DNA from: Nostoc sp. B(2019)
Lineage (GTDB): Bacteria > Cyanobacteriota > Cyanobacteriia > Cyanobacteriales > Nostocaceae
Direction of reading: 5' to 3'
Length of the DNA: 64,000 bases
NCBI RefSeq assembly: GCF_010091925.1
Contig: NZ_WVID01000001.1
Coordinates: 124,001-188,000 of the forward strand
Shown: one piece after another, positions 45,346 to 53,827 of the stretch
Position numbering within the stretch: the first letter of the stretch is position 1
Layout of the letters: each line of letters begins with the position of its first letter
Notes under the pieces: model-generated
Told to the model about the DNA's origin: nothing
What the model saw: the letters and a program-made list of their open reading frames with translations, nothing else
Databases searched by the model: none
Made by a program: the position numbers and the translations under genes

Positions 45346-45642
45346 GTGAAACGCTTTGATATCTCCAAAATTCTGGGCATTAGTGTTCTAGCCCTAAGTT
45401 TAGCTACGCTACCTACAGTTGTGCCTGCTTCTGCCCAGACAACTACAACACCTGACACTACTATTACAGATACGACTACAGACAATCGCGTTACCGACGG
45501 TAATTATCTAGATGGCGATTGGGGTTTGCTAGGCTTGCTCGGTTTATTTGGTCTGTTTGGTCGCAAGAGCCGTAAAAATAAATCCGTGGGTTATGGAAAT
45601 CGTGATGTAGTAGGCACTCCTGGCTCTCGTTCTAACTACTAA
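45346..45642 (+). CDS. Small exported WGxxGxxG-like peptide, 98 aa
   Basis: GTG 45346 is chosen (GAGG about 10 bases upstream); the TTG at 45331 is the alternative. The protein has a signal peptide (ISKILGISVLALSLATLPTVVPASAQ), a Thr/Asp-rich stretch, then YLDGDWGLLGLLGLFGLFGRKSRKNKS: a single short glycine-zipper-like membrane segment starting with WG and ending in positive residues. This matches the WGxxGxxG-type small proteins found in many cyanobacteria, which are predicted to be exported and membrane-linked with unknown function. A terminator follows at 45690. Monocistronic. Confidence 0.8.
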   Translation: MKRFDISKILGISVLALSLATLPTVVPASAQTTTTPDTTITDTTTDNRVTDGNYLDGDWGLLGLLGLFGLFGRKSRKNKSVGYGNRDVVGTPGSRSNY

Positions 45643-45689
45643 CATCAAGTTGGATTCCAAGTTTGCCTAAGTCCTAATAATTTTATGTC

Positions 45690-45716
45690 AAAGCCTGCGA
45701 TATCCAGGCTTTATTT
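45690..45716 (+). terminator. Terminator after the small exported peptide
   Basis: AAAGCCTG (45690-45697) and CAGGCTTT (45705-45712) form an 8-bp stem with loop CGATATC, followed by ATTTG. Fits a weak factor-independent terminator; it might also belong to the 3' end of the IS605-type remnant. Confidence 0.6.
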
Positions 45717-45757
45717 GTATTCTTGGATTTCTGCAAAATTTCCAAAGTGAGAAGGTG

Positions 45758-46707
45758 TCAAGAAACGGCCTTGTGGTCACGGTCGTAGCTTGCACCACAC
45801 TGGCAACTTTGCCATCGATCAGCAAGTACCTTGGGAACTGTTGCCCCACAGTCAGAACACTCTTGACTTGTGCCATTGGGATTGACTGCTACTACCAAAC
45901 ACCCAGCACTTGCGGCCTTGGTATTCAGTATTTGTAGAAATTGACCCTATCCAGCATCGGTTACGGACTTGGCAAGCATGGATTTTGCCAGTCCTTTGAT
46001 ATTCAGGTTTTCATGAGCAATAACTTGGGTTTGATTGATTAGCCATATTGCAGTTTTATGGTGGAAATCTTTACGCTGATTAGCAACTTTTAAATGAGTT
46101 TTAGCAACACGATTGATTGCCTTGGTGCGTCGTTTTGACCCCTTCTTCTTTCGAGATAGCTGACGCTGTAGCCGCTTCAATCGCTTCTCGGCTTTACGGT
46201 AATGTTGTGGGGTTTGTACTTCTTGATTGTCGCTTGTGACCAAAAATGATTTCAACCCCATGTCAATACTCACAGTGCTATCAGGTGTGGGGATGACATC
46301 AACTTTAGTGCTAGGCACTGTCACATCTTCCAGGCTAAGGCTGATATACCAGCCGTCAGCTTTGCAGGTGATTGTCGCAGTTTTGATTTTGAAACCGTCA
46401 AGTATGAGACGGTGCAAAATCATTTTTACCTTACCGATTTTGGGTAACTGGATGAATTTACCTGTCAGGTGTTCTGGTTTGATGGGGTCAGGAAACGCCA
46501 GTGAACGGTAACGCCCTTTGCCTTTGAATCTTGGGCGACCAGATTTTTTACCGTTACTGTCACCTTTTAGCCAACGGTCAAACATCTTTTCAACCCGTGC
46601 GATTACGTCTTGTGGGTGTGGGAGGGAAGTTCTTTGTAGTCAGCAAATAAAGCTTTAGTGTTGGTTAAATCGCGTTTCTGACTGTAGTAACTAGGCTTGT
46701 CTTTTAA
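45758..46707 (-). pseudogene. tnpB: TnpB (IS200/IS605 family OrfB) pseudogene
   Basis: Reading the minus strand from 46707: the N-terminal part (DKPSYYSQKRDLTNTKALFADYKELP) is followed by a frameshift near 46620-46630 into SLPHPQDVIARVEKMFDRWLKG. The RuvC-like core continues with VSIDMGLKSFLVTSD (Asp) and VIAHENLNIKGL (Glu). TAG at 45949-45947 then breaks the frame where DAGWGQFL is expected (a TGG-to-TAG change). In the same frame the zinc ribbon (CSDCG, CQCG) and SYDRDHKAVS end at TGA 45760-45758, with the last RuvC Asp region damaged. The first residues are also missing. So the protein is N-truncated, frameshifted and interrupted. No tnpA is present. Confidence 0.88.
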
Positions 46708-46720
46708 CTATTGTGGTGAA

Positions 46721-46793
46721 TGGAGCTAAGCGGATTCGAACCGCTGACTTCCTCAATGCCATTGAGGCGCTCTACCAACTGAGCTATAACCCC
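46721..46793 (-). tRNA. tRNA-Ala (anticodon GGC)
   Basis: 73 nt on the minus strand. Acceptor stem GGGGTTA/TAGCTCC with the alanine-specific G3-U70 pair, D stem GCTC/GAGC, anticodon arm CCTCA-ATGGCAT-TGAGG giving GGC, T stem AGCGG/CCGCT with loop TTCGAAT, and A73. CCA is not encoded. The tnpB remnant begins 13 bp past its 3' end. Confidence 0.97.
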
Positions 46794-46893
46794 TTAAGGT
46801 GCGTTATATATATTGCATTAATTATTGGTAATTTGTCAAGTAGTCTCTAAAATTAAGTGTAAAGTCTCTCATCTGCAAGGCGGTGAGTACTTG

Positions 46894-47085
46894 CTAGGAC
46901 ACTTGCAACAAATACGTCATACAGTGCCCCATCAGGAAGTAAACTACTAACATTGCAGCAGCCGCAAGAGCAACTAATGTACCAGCCAACATCAGAGAAA
47001 ATTCTTTATTCTCGTAGGCTTTTTCCATTAGGTGCAGCGACCACGCCACCAGTGCCACATCAAAAACTAAAATAGGAATCAACAT
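46894..47085 (-). CDS. Small membrane protein, 63 aa
   Basis: Two hydrophobic segments (ILVFDVALVAWSLHLM and MLAGTLVALAAAAMLVVYFLMG) separated by a charged loop EKAYENKEFS form a helical hairpin. No family is recognised with certainty; two-TM small proteins of this type are common in cyanobacterial genomes. ATG 47085; no strong ribosome site. The gene lies alone between the tRNA and hisF on the same strand as hisF, 100 bp downstream of its stop. Composition is protein-like, with normal codon use. Confidence 0.65.
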   Translation of the reverse strand: MLIPILVFDVALVAWSLHLMEKAYENKEFSLMLAGTLVALAAAAMLVVYFLMGHCMTYLLQVS

Positions 47086-47184
47086 ATTTCTTAATATTTG
47101 TTAATACTTGTAAAATAATATTAACACCCTTTTCAGGAAGTGTGTCTAACCTAGGATAGATGTCATTAATAGAGGAATTACAGA

Positions 47185-47958
47185 TCAGTAAACAGTTCGT
47201 ACTGGGACGTTGCGATCGCCCAAATAATTTTTAATTTCTGCCACGCTTAATTGGCCGTAGTGTAACAGAGATGCCAGTAATGCTGCTTCAGCTTTGCCTT
47301 GGGTTAGCGCGGTATAAATATGTTCACAATTACCTGCACCACCAGAGGCAATAACTGGAATTTCTACAGCTTCAGCGATTGACCGTGTTAGCTCTAGGTC
47401 ATATCCGGCTTGAGTTCCATCAGCATCCATACTTGTTATTAGCAGTTCTCCGGCCCCCCGTTTTTCAACTTCTTGTGCCCACAGCAAGGCATCTAAGCCT
47501 GTATTTTCCCTGCCACCGCGTACATACACATCCCACCCAGGATTATTGGGTTCGACTCGCCGTCTAGCATCAATAGCAATAACTATGCACTGATTACCGA
47601 AGCGATCGCTGGCCCGATTAATCAAGTCTGGTTCACGTACTGCCGCAGAATTAATACTAACTTTATCTGCTCCCGCTCGTAACAAAGCTTTAACATTTTC
47701 TAAGGATTGAATGCCACCACCCACAGTTAACGGAATGAAGACTTGTTCAGCAGTGCGGTAGACCACATCCAGAATAATTCCCCGGTCTTCATGAGTCGCT
47801 GTAATATCCAGAAACACTAACTCATCTGCACCGGCTTCGTTGTAAACCTTTGCCAACTCTACCGGATCGCCTGCATCTTGCAGATTGACAAAGTTAACTC
47901 CTTTTACAACCCGTCCCGCCTTCACATCCAAGCACGGTAAGATTCTTTTAGATAACAT
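47185..47958 (-). CDS. hisF: Imidazole glycerol phosphate synthase cyclase subunit
   Basis: HisF uses ammonia from HisH to convert PRFAR into imidazole glycerol phosphate and AICAR in histidine synthesis. TIM barrel with the catalytic Asp11 ([14 protein letters not shown]) and Asp of VIAIDARR. The phosphate loops [11 protein letters not shown] and ASGGAGN are present, and the 257-aa length is standard. ATG 47958. HisH and other his genes are not here, as usual for scattered his genes in cyanobacteria. Confidence 0.97.
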   Translation of the reverse strand: MLSKRILPCLDVKAGRVVKGVNFVNLQDAGDPVELAKVYNEAGADELVFLDITATHEDRGIILDVVYRTAEQVFIPLTVGGGIQSLENVKALLRAGADKVSINSAAVREPDLINRASDRFGNQCIVIAIDARRRVEPNNPGWDVYVRGGRENTGLDALLWAQEVEKRGAGELLITSMDADGTQAGYDLELTRSIAEAVEIPVIASGGAGNCEHIYTALTQGKAEAALLASLLHYGQLSVAEIKNYLGDRNVPVRTVY

Positions 47959-48112
47959 AATAGCTTTTGCACTTCTGGGTAATTGTCCGGAATTTAAATT
48001 TTAAATTGGCGCGGGTATTCCCAAACGAAAATTTTTGCACCTGCGTTTATTCGCAAATATTGCGGCGTAGATGACCTCACACAGTTCTAAAGTCAACGTT
48101 GATAGCTGAATT

Positions 48113-49213
48113 ATGGCGATAATATCCTCGAAAAAACAACCTCCAGAACCTAATGGAGAACCAAAGCAGCGCCGGGAGTCGGCCAAAGCAGCCTCCACAG
48201 ACAATATTTTGCAACCACAAGCTGCTATTGATGAACAAGATAAGCAAGAAGAGGGTATTCGACCGCAGCGATTTGCTGATTACATTGGTCAAAAAGACTT
48301 GAAGGATGTGCTAGATATTGCTATCAAAGCAGCCAAGTCTCGGAATGAGGTGCTGGATCACTTGCTGCTATATGGGCCACCGGGATTAGGCAAGACAACG
48401 ATGGCAATGATTTTAGCATCAGAAATGGGCGTAAGTTGTAAAATTACCAGTGCGCCTGCGCTAGAACGTCCACGCGATATTGTCGGGTTACTGGTAAACC
48501 TCAAACCAGGGGATATTCTATTTGTGGATGAAATTCATCGTCTCTCACGGATGACGGAGGAAATACTTTATCCGGCAATGGAGGATTATCGCTTAGATAT
48601 CACTATTGGTAAGGGTTCAAGCGCTCGGATTAGGAGTGTGCCACTGTCAAAGTTTACTCTAGTGGGGGCAACAACGCGTGTGGGTGCGCTGACTTCACCA
48701 CTGCGCGATCGCTTCGGCTTAATTCAAAAACTGCGATTTTACGAAGTTGAGGAATTGACCAAAATTGTACTGCGAACCGCTCAATTACTCAAAACCCCCG
48801 TTACAGAAGATGGTGCCACAGAAATTGCGCGGCGATCGCGGGGAACGCCACGTATTGCCAATAGATTACTTAAGCGAGTACGTGATTTTGCGGAAGTAAA
48901 GTTGTCTGGTGAGGTTAATGAAATAGTCGCATCAGAAGCATTGCAACTATTCCAAGTAGATCCTTGCGGTTTAGATTGGACAGACCGCAAGATGCTAAGT
49001 GTAATAATTGAACACTTTAACGGCGGGCCAGTAGGATTAGAGACAATTGCCGCTGCTACAGGTGAAGATACCCAAACAATTGAAGAAGTATACGAACCTT
49101 ACCTAATGCAGATTGGCTATTTAAGCCGGACTCCTCGTGGGAGAATAGCGACAAAGGCAGCATATAAGCATTTGGACTTTACCCCGCCCAATGAACAGTT
49201 GTCATTGTTGTAG
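48113..49213 (+). CDS. ruvB: Holliday junction branch-migration helicase
   Basis: AAA+ motor of the RuvAB complex that moves Holliday junctions in recombination and repair. Walker [10 protein letters not shown], Walker [12 protein letters not shown], sensor 1 [13 protein letters not shown] and the arginine finger region PLRDRFG are all intact. The C-terminal winged-helix domain ends with [22 protein letters not shown] 50-residue N-terminal extension before [11 protein letters not shown] is a little longer than in E. coli, as in other cyanobacteria. ruvA and ruvC are not adjacent. ATG 48113. Confidence 0.98.
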   Translation: MAIISSKKQPPEPNGEPKQRRESAKAASTDNILQPQAAIDEQDKQEEGIRPQRFADYIGQKDLKDVLDIAIKAAKSRNEVLDHLLLYGPPGLGKTTMAMILASEMGVSCKITSAPALERPRDIVGLLVNLKPGDILFVDEIHRLSRMTEEILYPAMEDYRLDITIGKGSSARIRSVPLSKFTLVGATTRVGALTSPLRDRFGLIQKLRFYEVEELTKIVLRTAQLLKTPVTEDGATEIARRSRGTPRIANRLLKRVRDFAEVKLSGEVNEIVASEALQLFQVDPCGLDWTDRKMLSVIIEHFNGGPVGLETIAAATGEDTQTIEEVYEPYLMQIGYLSRTPRGRIATKAAYKHLDFTPPNEQLSLL

Positions 49214-49330
49214 TGAAGGGATGATCATCTCACGCAAAGGCGCAGCGAAAAATCTGAGCGCCTCTGCGTGAAAATTTTTCTTATGATAAGTTGTGGATTT
49301 TAAACCACAGATAGACACAGGTAAACCTAG

Positions 49331-50134
49331 ATGATTAAGTTAATTGCTATTTTTCTCAGTCTGTTGCTTGTGTTTGGCTGGGGTAAACCAGTTATGGCAC
49401 AACCCCAACCGTCCATTACTCAAGAGCAATTAAAACAAGGCGATGAGTTGGCAAATCAGGCGTTTGCTGCGACGAATCAAGGTGATTTTGCCACGGCTGA
49501 AATGTACTGGACACAGATTATTGAGCAATTTCCTACTAATGCTGGCGCTTGGAGTAACCGGGGGAATTCGCGGGTGAGTCAGAACAAGTTGCAAGCAGCA
49601 CTGGCAGATTACAACAAAGCTATAGAACTTGCTCCGAATGTCACTGATCCTTATTTAAATCGAGGTGCGGCGTTGGAGGGGTTGGGAAAATGGGAAGATG
49701 CGATCGCCGATTATAATCATGTTTTAGAACTTGATCCTAACGATGCGATGGCGTACAACAATCGGGGAAATGCCAAGACAGGTTTGGGAAAATGGGAAGA
49801 TGCGATCGCTGATTACAAAAAATCTAATGATATAGCCCCAAATTTTGCCTTTGCTCGTGCTAACTACGCCCTCGCCCTTTATGAAACTGGTCAAATAGAC
49901 CAAGCAATCCGCCAGATGCGGAACATCGTCCGCAAATATCCGAAGTTTGCTGATATGCGTGCCGCTCTCAGCGCTGCTTATTGGGTCAAAGGAGAACAAG
50001 GTGAAGCCGAAAGTAACTGGGTAGCAGCTTATGGACTAGATCCCCGCTATAAAGACATCAACTGGGTGACAAATATCCGCCGTTGGCCTCCCAGCATGGT
50101 AGCAGCTTTAGATAAATTCTTGAAACTCCAATAG
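49331..50134 (+). CDS. Exported TPR-repeat protein
   Basis: 267 aa. Signal peptide LIAIFLSLLLVFGWGKPVMAQ; mature part almost entirely TPR repeats. At least four are seen: QAFAATNQGDFATAEMYWTQIIEQFP, then NRGNSRVSQNKLQAALADYNKAIELAP, NRGAALEGLGKWEDAIADYNHVLELDP, and NRGNAKTGLGKWEDAIADYKKSNDIAP. The GLGKWEDAIADY segment is repeated exactly, so recent duplication is likely. The proteins probably mediate protein-protein contacts in the periplasm or thylakoid lumen. Partners are unknown. Start ATG 49331. Confidence 0.9.
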   Translation: MIKLIAIFLSLLLVFGWGKPVMAQPQPSITQEQLKQGDELANQAFAATNQGDFATAEMYWTQIIEQFPTNAGAWSNRGNSRVSQNKLQAALADYNKAIELAPNVTDPYLNRGAALEGLGKWEDAIADYNHVLELDPNDAMAYNNRGNAKTGLGKWEDAIADYKKSNDIAPNFAFARANYALALYETGQIDQAIRQMRNIVRKYPKFADMRAALSAAYWVKGEQGEAESNWVAAYGLDPRYKDINWVTNIRRWPPSMVAALDKFLKLQ

Positions 50135-50216
50135 GCACTTTCCACTCACTTGTGTGCCTTTATGCACCTGTTTTCTGGTATACATACATCATTGTAATTA
50201 GCCAGAAACAGCAAAT

Positions 50217-51488
50217 ATGACTCATTTTGGACTGATTTGTCCAGCAACAACTGGACACCTAAACCCCATGACCACACTAGGGTACGAACTTAAAAAACGT
50301 GGTCACCACGTCACCCTATTCGGTATACTCGACGCTCAATCTAAGACACTAGCAGCTGGATTGGAATTTTGGCCAATTGGCGAGTCTGAGTTTCCCCGTG
50401 GAGCGATGGCGCAATTGTTTGCCCAACTAGGAAAACTTAGTGGATTAGCTGCATTGCGATATACGATCGCTTGGATACAGAAGATGGCGGCTATATTTCT
50501 TAGCGAAGCTCCACAAGCCCTTAAAGAAGCTGGCGTAGAGGCACTGTTAGTAGACCAGGTTTCACCTGAAGGAGGAACAATTGCAGAATTCTTGGGCATC
50601 CCCTTTATCAGCGTGTGCAACGCCATGATGATTAATCGGGATGTCAGCGTTCCACCTTTTAACACCTCTTGGAGCTATAGTCCTACCTGGTGGGCACTGT
50701 TACGCAACCGAGCAGGTTATGAGTTGTTAAACCGTGTTGGGCGACCAATCAGGGAGGTCATAGATGAGTATCGCCGAAAATGGAAGCTACCCCCTCACTT
50801 TAGTCCCAACGACTCTTACTCTCAACTAGCTCAGATCAGCCAACAACCTGCTGAGTTGGAATTTCCAAGGAAGAATTTACCCAAAAGTTTCCATTTCACA
50901 GGGGCATACCATAACACAGTCACTAGGGAACCCGTATCTTTTCCGTTTGAAAAATTGACTGGGCAACCGTTAATTTACGCTTCGATGGGAACTATACAAA
51001 ATCGCCTATTGAAGATTTTCAACTATATTGCCGAAGCTTGTAAAGAGTTAGATGCCCAACTGGTGATTTCATTAGGTGGTTCTGCAAATCCAGAATATCT
51101 GCAAGGGTTGCCCGGAAATCCTCTAGTTGTATGTTATGCTCCCCAACTCGAACTGCTTCAAAAAACTACCCTCACCATTACCCATGCAGGCATGAATACC
51201 ACTTTGGAATCTTTAAGCAATGGGGTGCCGATGGTTGCTATTCCAATTGCTAACGATCAGCCTGGAGTGGCGGCGCGTGTCGCTTGGGTAGGAGCAGGTG
51301 AAGCAGTACCCTTGAAACGCGTGAACGTTCCCAGGCTGCAAACCGCTATACAAAAAGTGTTGACAGAAGATTCTTATAAAAAGAATGCTTTGAAACTACA
51401 AGAAGCAATTAAGCAAGCAGGTGGAGTTAGTCGAGCCATTGATATTGTGGAACAGGCTGTATCTACAGCGAAGCCTGTGCTTTCTTAA
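50217..51488 (+). CDS. GT1-family glycosyltransferase (MGT/zeaxanthin glucosyltransferase-like)
   Basis: UDP-sugar-dependent GT-B enzyme. The N-terminal start FGLICPATTGHLNPMTTLGYELKKRGH has the catalytic His of family 1. The C-terminal signature HAGMNTTLESLSNGVPMVAIPIANDQPGVAARV is the UDP-sugar pocket. It resembles the group with CrtX (zeaxanthin glucosyltransferase) and macrolide glycosyltransferases; the true acceptor (carotenoid, sterol or another lipid) is not shown. In cyanobacteria GT1 enzymes glycosylate carotenoids such as myxol, so that is a reasonable guess. 423 aa, ATG 50217, alone on the strand. Confidence 0.9.
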   Translation: MTHFGLICPATTGHLNPMTTLGYELKKRGHHVTLFGILDAQSKTLAAGLEFWPIGESEFPRGAMAQLFAQLGKLSGLAALRYTIAWIQKMAAIFLSEAPQALKEAGVEALLVDQVSPEGGTIAEFLGIPFISVCNAMMINRDVSVPPFNTSWSYSPTWWALLRNRAGYELLNRVGRPIREVIDEYRRKWKLPPHFSPNDSYSQLAQISQQPAELEFPRKNLPKSFHFTGAYHNTVTREPVSFPFEKLTGQPLIYASMGTIQNRLLKIFNYIAEACKELDAQLVISLGGSANPEYLQGLPGNPLVVCYAPQLELLQKTTLTITHAGMNTTLESLSNGVPMVAIPIANDQPGVAARVAWVGAGEAVPLKRVNVPRLQTAIQKVLTEDSYKKNALKLQEAIKQAGGVSRAIDIVEQAVSTAKPVLS

Positions 51489-51909
51489 GAAATGTCTACA
51501 ACAACTTTGTAAGGGCAATAAAGTCGGGTTTTTAGACCTTTTCAGCCTTTTCTAAAGGTCAAGTCTGATACACTTCATACTGAACTAAAGCTAGTCTGAA
51601 GTCTTTGCTGATTTTAAGAACGCTTACCAGTCGTAAAAAATTCATTCTGACTTCTGAATTCTTTTTTGATCAATAAAAAACTAAAGAATTTCTTAAACTT
51701 TCTGATTTATTATTTTGACTTCTACCAAAGGGCTAGGATAATAATCTTCCAGATGGAATATTGACTCTTCAATTCCCCAAATAATTGGCTAGTATACGAT
51801 TCGCCAAGTATCAAATTAGCAACCTAAATTCAGGATGATTTTTTATTAGAGGTTTGATAAATTACTATAATAAATCCGCCAGTGTTTACTTAGTCGTAAT
51901 TTTAGAACT
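51489..51909. other. Intergenic region
   Basis: AT-rich, 421 bp. I see no gene, repeat or terminator; it should contain the promoter of the GAF-domain gene. Confidence 0.5.
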
Positions 51910-52449
51910 GTGCAAATTCATCCTCACTCACAATTGGAACATAGCCCAAATCGCCATAGAGAAGAGGGTCTACAAAAATTACTTGACGGTCTTGTCAAGA
52001 CAATGCAGCGGGATGAGTTAGTCCGCCAAACTACGAATCAACTGAAAGAATCGCTCCAGGTTGATCGCGTAATTTTGTATTACTTTTACGGACAGTGGCA
52101 GGGCCAGGTAACATTTGAATCATTGAGTTCTCAGGAATTCTCAATACTTGGTTCCACTGGCCCAGATGATTGTTTTAACAACGAGTATGCCGCTCTGTAT
52201 TTGGCAGGACGAGTAAGAGCGATCGCTGATATTGAATTAGAGCCAATCCAAGCTTGTCACCGAGATTTTCTCAGCAATATGCAGGTTCGTGCCAACCTCG
52301 TAGTACCCATTTTGATCCCCAGAGGATTATGGGGATTGCTAGCAGCACATCACTGTCAAGGGCCACGTTATTGGTCGCCATTAGATATAGAAATGATGCA
52401 AACAGGGGCAAAAACTCTAGCAACAGATCCAAATATCCTAGAGAGTTAA
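51910..52449 (+). CDS. Single GAF-domain protein, phytochrome/cyanobacteriochrome-related
   Basis: 179 aa and little more than one GAF domain (about 25-175). The sequence shows RQTTNQLKESLQVDRVILYYF at the start, then IQACHRDFLSNMQVRANLVVPILIPRGLWGLLAAHHCQGPRYWSPLDIEMM. The Cys-His pair (ACHRDFL) lies exactly where cyanobacteriochrome GAF domains attach bilin. The core lacks the longer insert and PHY or DXCF motifs, so chromophore binding is not certain. No kinase, DGC or output domain is fused. GTG start at 51910, no clear ribosome site. Could be a stand-alone light sensor, a bilin carrier, or a non-chromophore GAF. Confidence 0.85.
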   Translation: MQIHPHSQLEHSPNRHREEGLQKLLDGLVKTMQRDELVRQTTNQLKESLQVDRVILYYFYGQWQGQVTFESLSSQEFSILGSTGPDDCFNNEYAALYLAGRVRAIADIELEPIQACHRDFLSNMQVRANLVVPILIPRGLWGLLAAHHCQGPRYWSPLDIEMMQTGAKTLATDPNILES

Positions 52450-52517
52450 CTTACTTAAATCGCATACAGTTAAGTAGCTAGGATACCTGCTAGCAGTATT
52501 CAAGAGGAGGAAAAATT

Positions 52518-52907
52518 GTGAAATTTGGTTACACAATCATCTGGGTAGACGATGTAGTTAAGACCGTTGAGTTTTACGAAAAAGCATTTGGTTTCCTTCG
52601 TCGCACTCTCCAGGATATGGGTCAGTTTATCTGGGCTGAAATCGAAACCGGAGACACTGTACTAGCTTTTTCCTCCACTAGTGAAGCACAAATGTTATTT
52701 CCTGGCGGTTTCCATCCCAATGATCCCACGCAACCACCAGCATTAATTCAGATATCATTCATCACGCCTGATGTTGCCACTGCCTATATTAGAGCCATAG
52801 GAGCAGGAGCAAAAGGATTAGATGCGCCGAAAAAACAACCTTGGGGACAGACAGTTGCTCGTGTCCGCGATCTTAATGGCGTGCTGGTGTCGCTAGTGAG
52901 TGGCTAG
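52518..52907 (+). CDS. VOC superfamily (glyoxalase/bleomycin resistance-like) protein
   Basis: 129-aa single-gene VOC protein: FGYTIIWVDDVVKTVEFYEKAFGF at the first beta-alpha-beta unit, GQFIWAEIETGDTVLAFSS, and ALIQISFITPDVATAYIRAI at the second. Such proteins bind a metal ion and work as glyoxalases, dioxygenases or antibiotic-binding proteins; the substrate is not readable. A strong AGGAGG (52503-52508) precedes the GTG start at 52518, which fixes it. Starts 68 bp after the GAF gene on the same strand. Confidence 0.9.
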   Translation: MKFGYTIIWVDDVVKTVEFYEKAFGFLRRTLQDMGQFIWAEIETGDTVLAFSSTSEAQMLFPGGFHPNDPTQPPALIQISFITPDVATAYIRAIGAGAKGLDAPKKQPWGQTVARVRDLNGVLVSLVSG

Positions 52908-53103
52908 TATCACTGCGTTGGAATTCGTAATGACAGCTCCTACGGACGCTTGTTCCTCTCTACGAGATGCTGCTTTGTAGCTTGCTTCCCCGTAGGGGTA
53001 CGCTATCGCTAACGTAATTCCCATACCGCAAATGTTTCATTGATTAGGGCATCAAACAGGCAAAGTATAATTAACGTAGCCTCTAGCCATGTTGCATAGT
53101 TCT

Positions 53104-53391
53104 ATGACCCATCTTCTGACACTGGAACTGAACGATGAAATTTTCACCGCGATTCAGCGACAGGCTGAGGCGATTGGCGTTCCTCCTGAACGGCTAGCTG
53201 CAACGTTGCTAGAACAGCAGCTTGGACAAGTTTTTAAATTGTTGCTGTCTGAAGCAGAAAAGGAGACAGCACGAGCCAGATTTGAAAGCCATTTTGGGGC
53301 GCTTAATCTCGAACATACTATTGATCTAAATAATGAGAGTATTGATGCAGATTTGGTGAGAGAGTATGCCAGTAACCACGAGGAGGGTTAG
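53104..53391 (+). CDS. Antitoxin of a VapBC-like module
   Basis: 96 aa from ATG 53104 (53089 is the other start). The N-terminal part, LLTLELNDEIFTAIQRQAEAIGVPPERLAATLLEQQ, reads like a ribbon-helix-helix DNA-binding domain; the C-terminal acidic tail (ENLSIDADLVREYASNHEEG type) should bind and inhibit the toxin. The stop TAG overlaps the GTG start of the PIN-domain gene by one base, a usual layout for co-translated toxin-antitoxin operons. The family is not one I can name exactly. The pair is intact, unlike the ParDE-like locus at 9.2 kb. Confidence 0.8.
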   Translation: MTHLLTLELNDEIFTAIQRQAEAIGVPPERLAATLLEQQLGQVFKLLLSEAEKETARARFESHFGALNLEHTIDLNNESIDADLVREYASNHEEG

Positions 53392-53792
53392 TGATAATCG
53401 ATACTTCTGGGTTACTTTGTCTGCACTATCAGACTGAGCCTTTGCATACTGAAGCTTGTACTGCCTATAAGAGAGCAACAATCCGATTAACCCACAGCTA
53501 TGTCATTGCTGAGTACGTAGCGTTAGCCACTGCAAGGCGTTTTCCGCGTTCATCCGTCCTTGCTTTTGTGGTTGATTTGCTGGATAACCCAGACATAGAA
53601 ACAGTTTGGGTGGATGAGCCATTGCACCGAACAGCAGTCGATCTCCTAATGAAGCGGGAGGATAAAACCTACTCTCTATGTGATGCGTTGAGCTTTGTGC
53701 TAATGCGCCAGCGCGGGATTACAGAGGCATTGTCTACTGATCGGCATTTCGAGCAAGAAGGGTTTATCCGCTTACTGCGACCAGCAGTCTAA
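53391..53792 (+). CDS. PIN-domain toxin (VapC-like ribonuclease)
   Basis: 133 aa. VapC toxins are Mg-dependent RNases that cut tRNA or rRNA and stop translation. The acid residues are at MIIDTS (D4), SYVIAEYVAL (E41), SLCDALSF (D98 or so) and STDRHFEQ (last Asp). GTG start (53391) overlaps the antitoxin stop. The toxin is complete, so the module may work as a stabiliser of this region. Confidence 0.9.
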   Translation: MIIDTSGLLCLHYQTEPLHTEACTAYKRATIRLTHSYVIAEYVALATARRFPRSSVLAFVVDLLDNPDIETVWVDEPLHRTAVDLLMKREDKTYSLCDALSFVLMRQRGITEALSTDRHFEQEGFIRLLRPAV

Positions 53793-53827
53793 CATGACAA
53801 TGAAAAGTACCTAAAACCTCAAATTTT

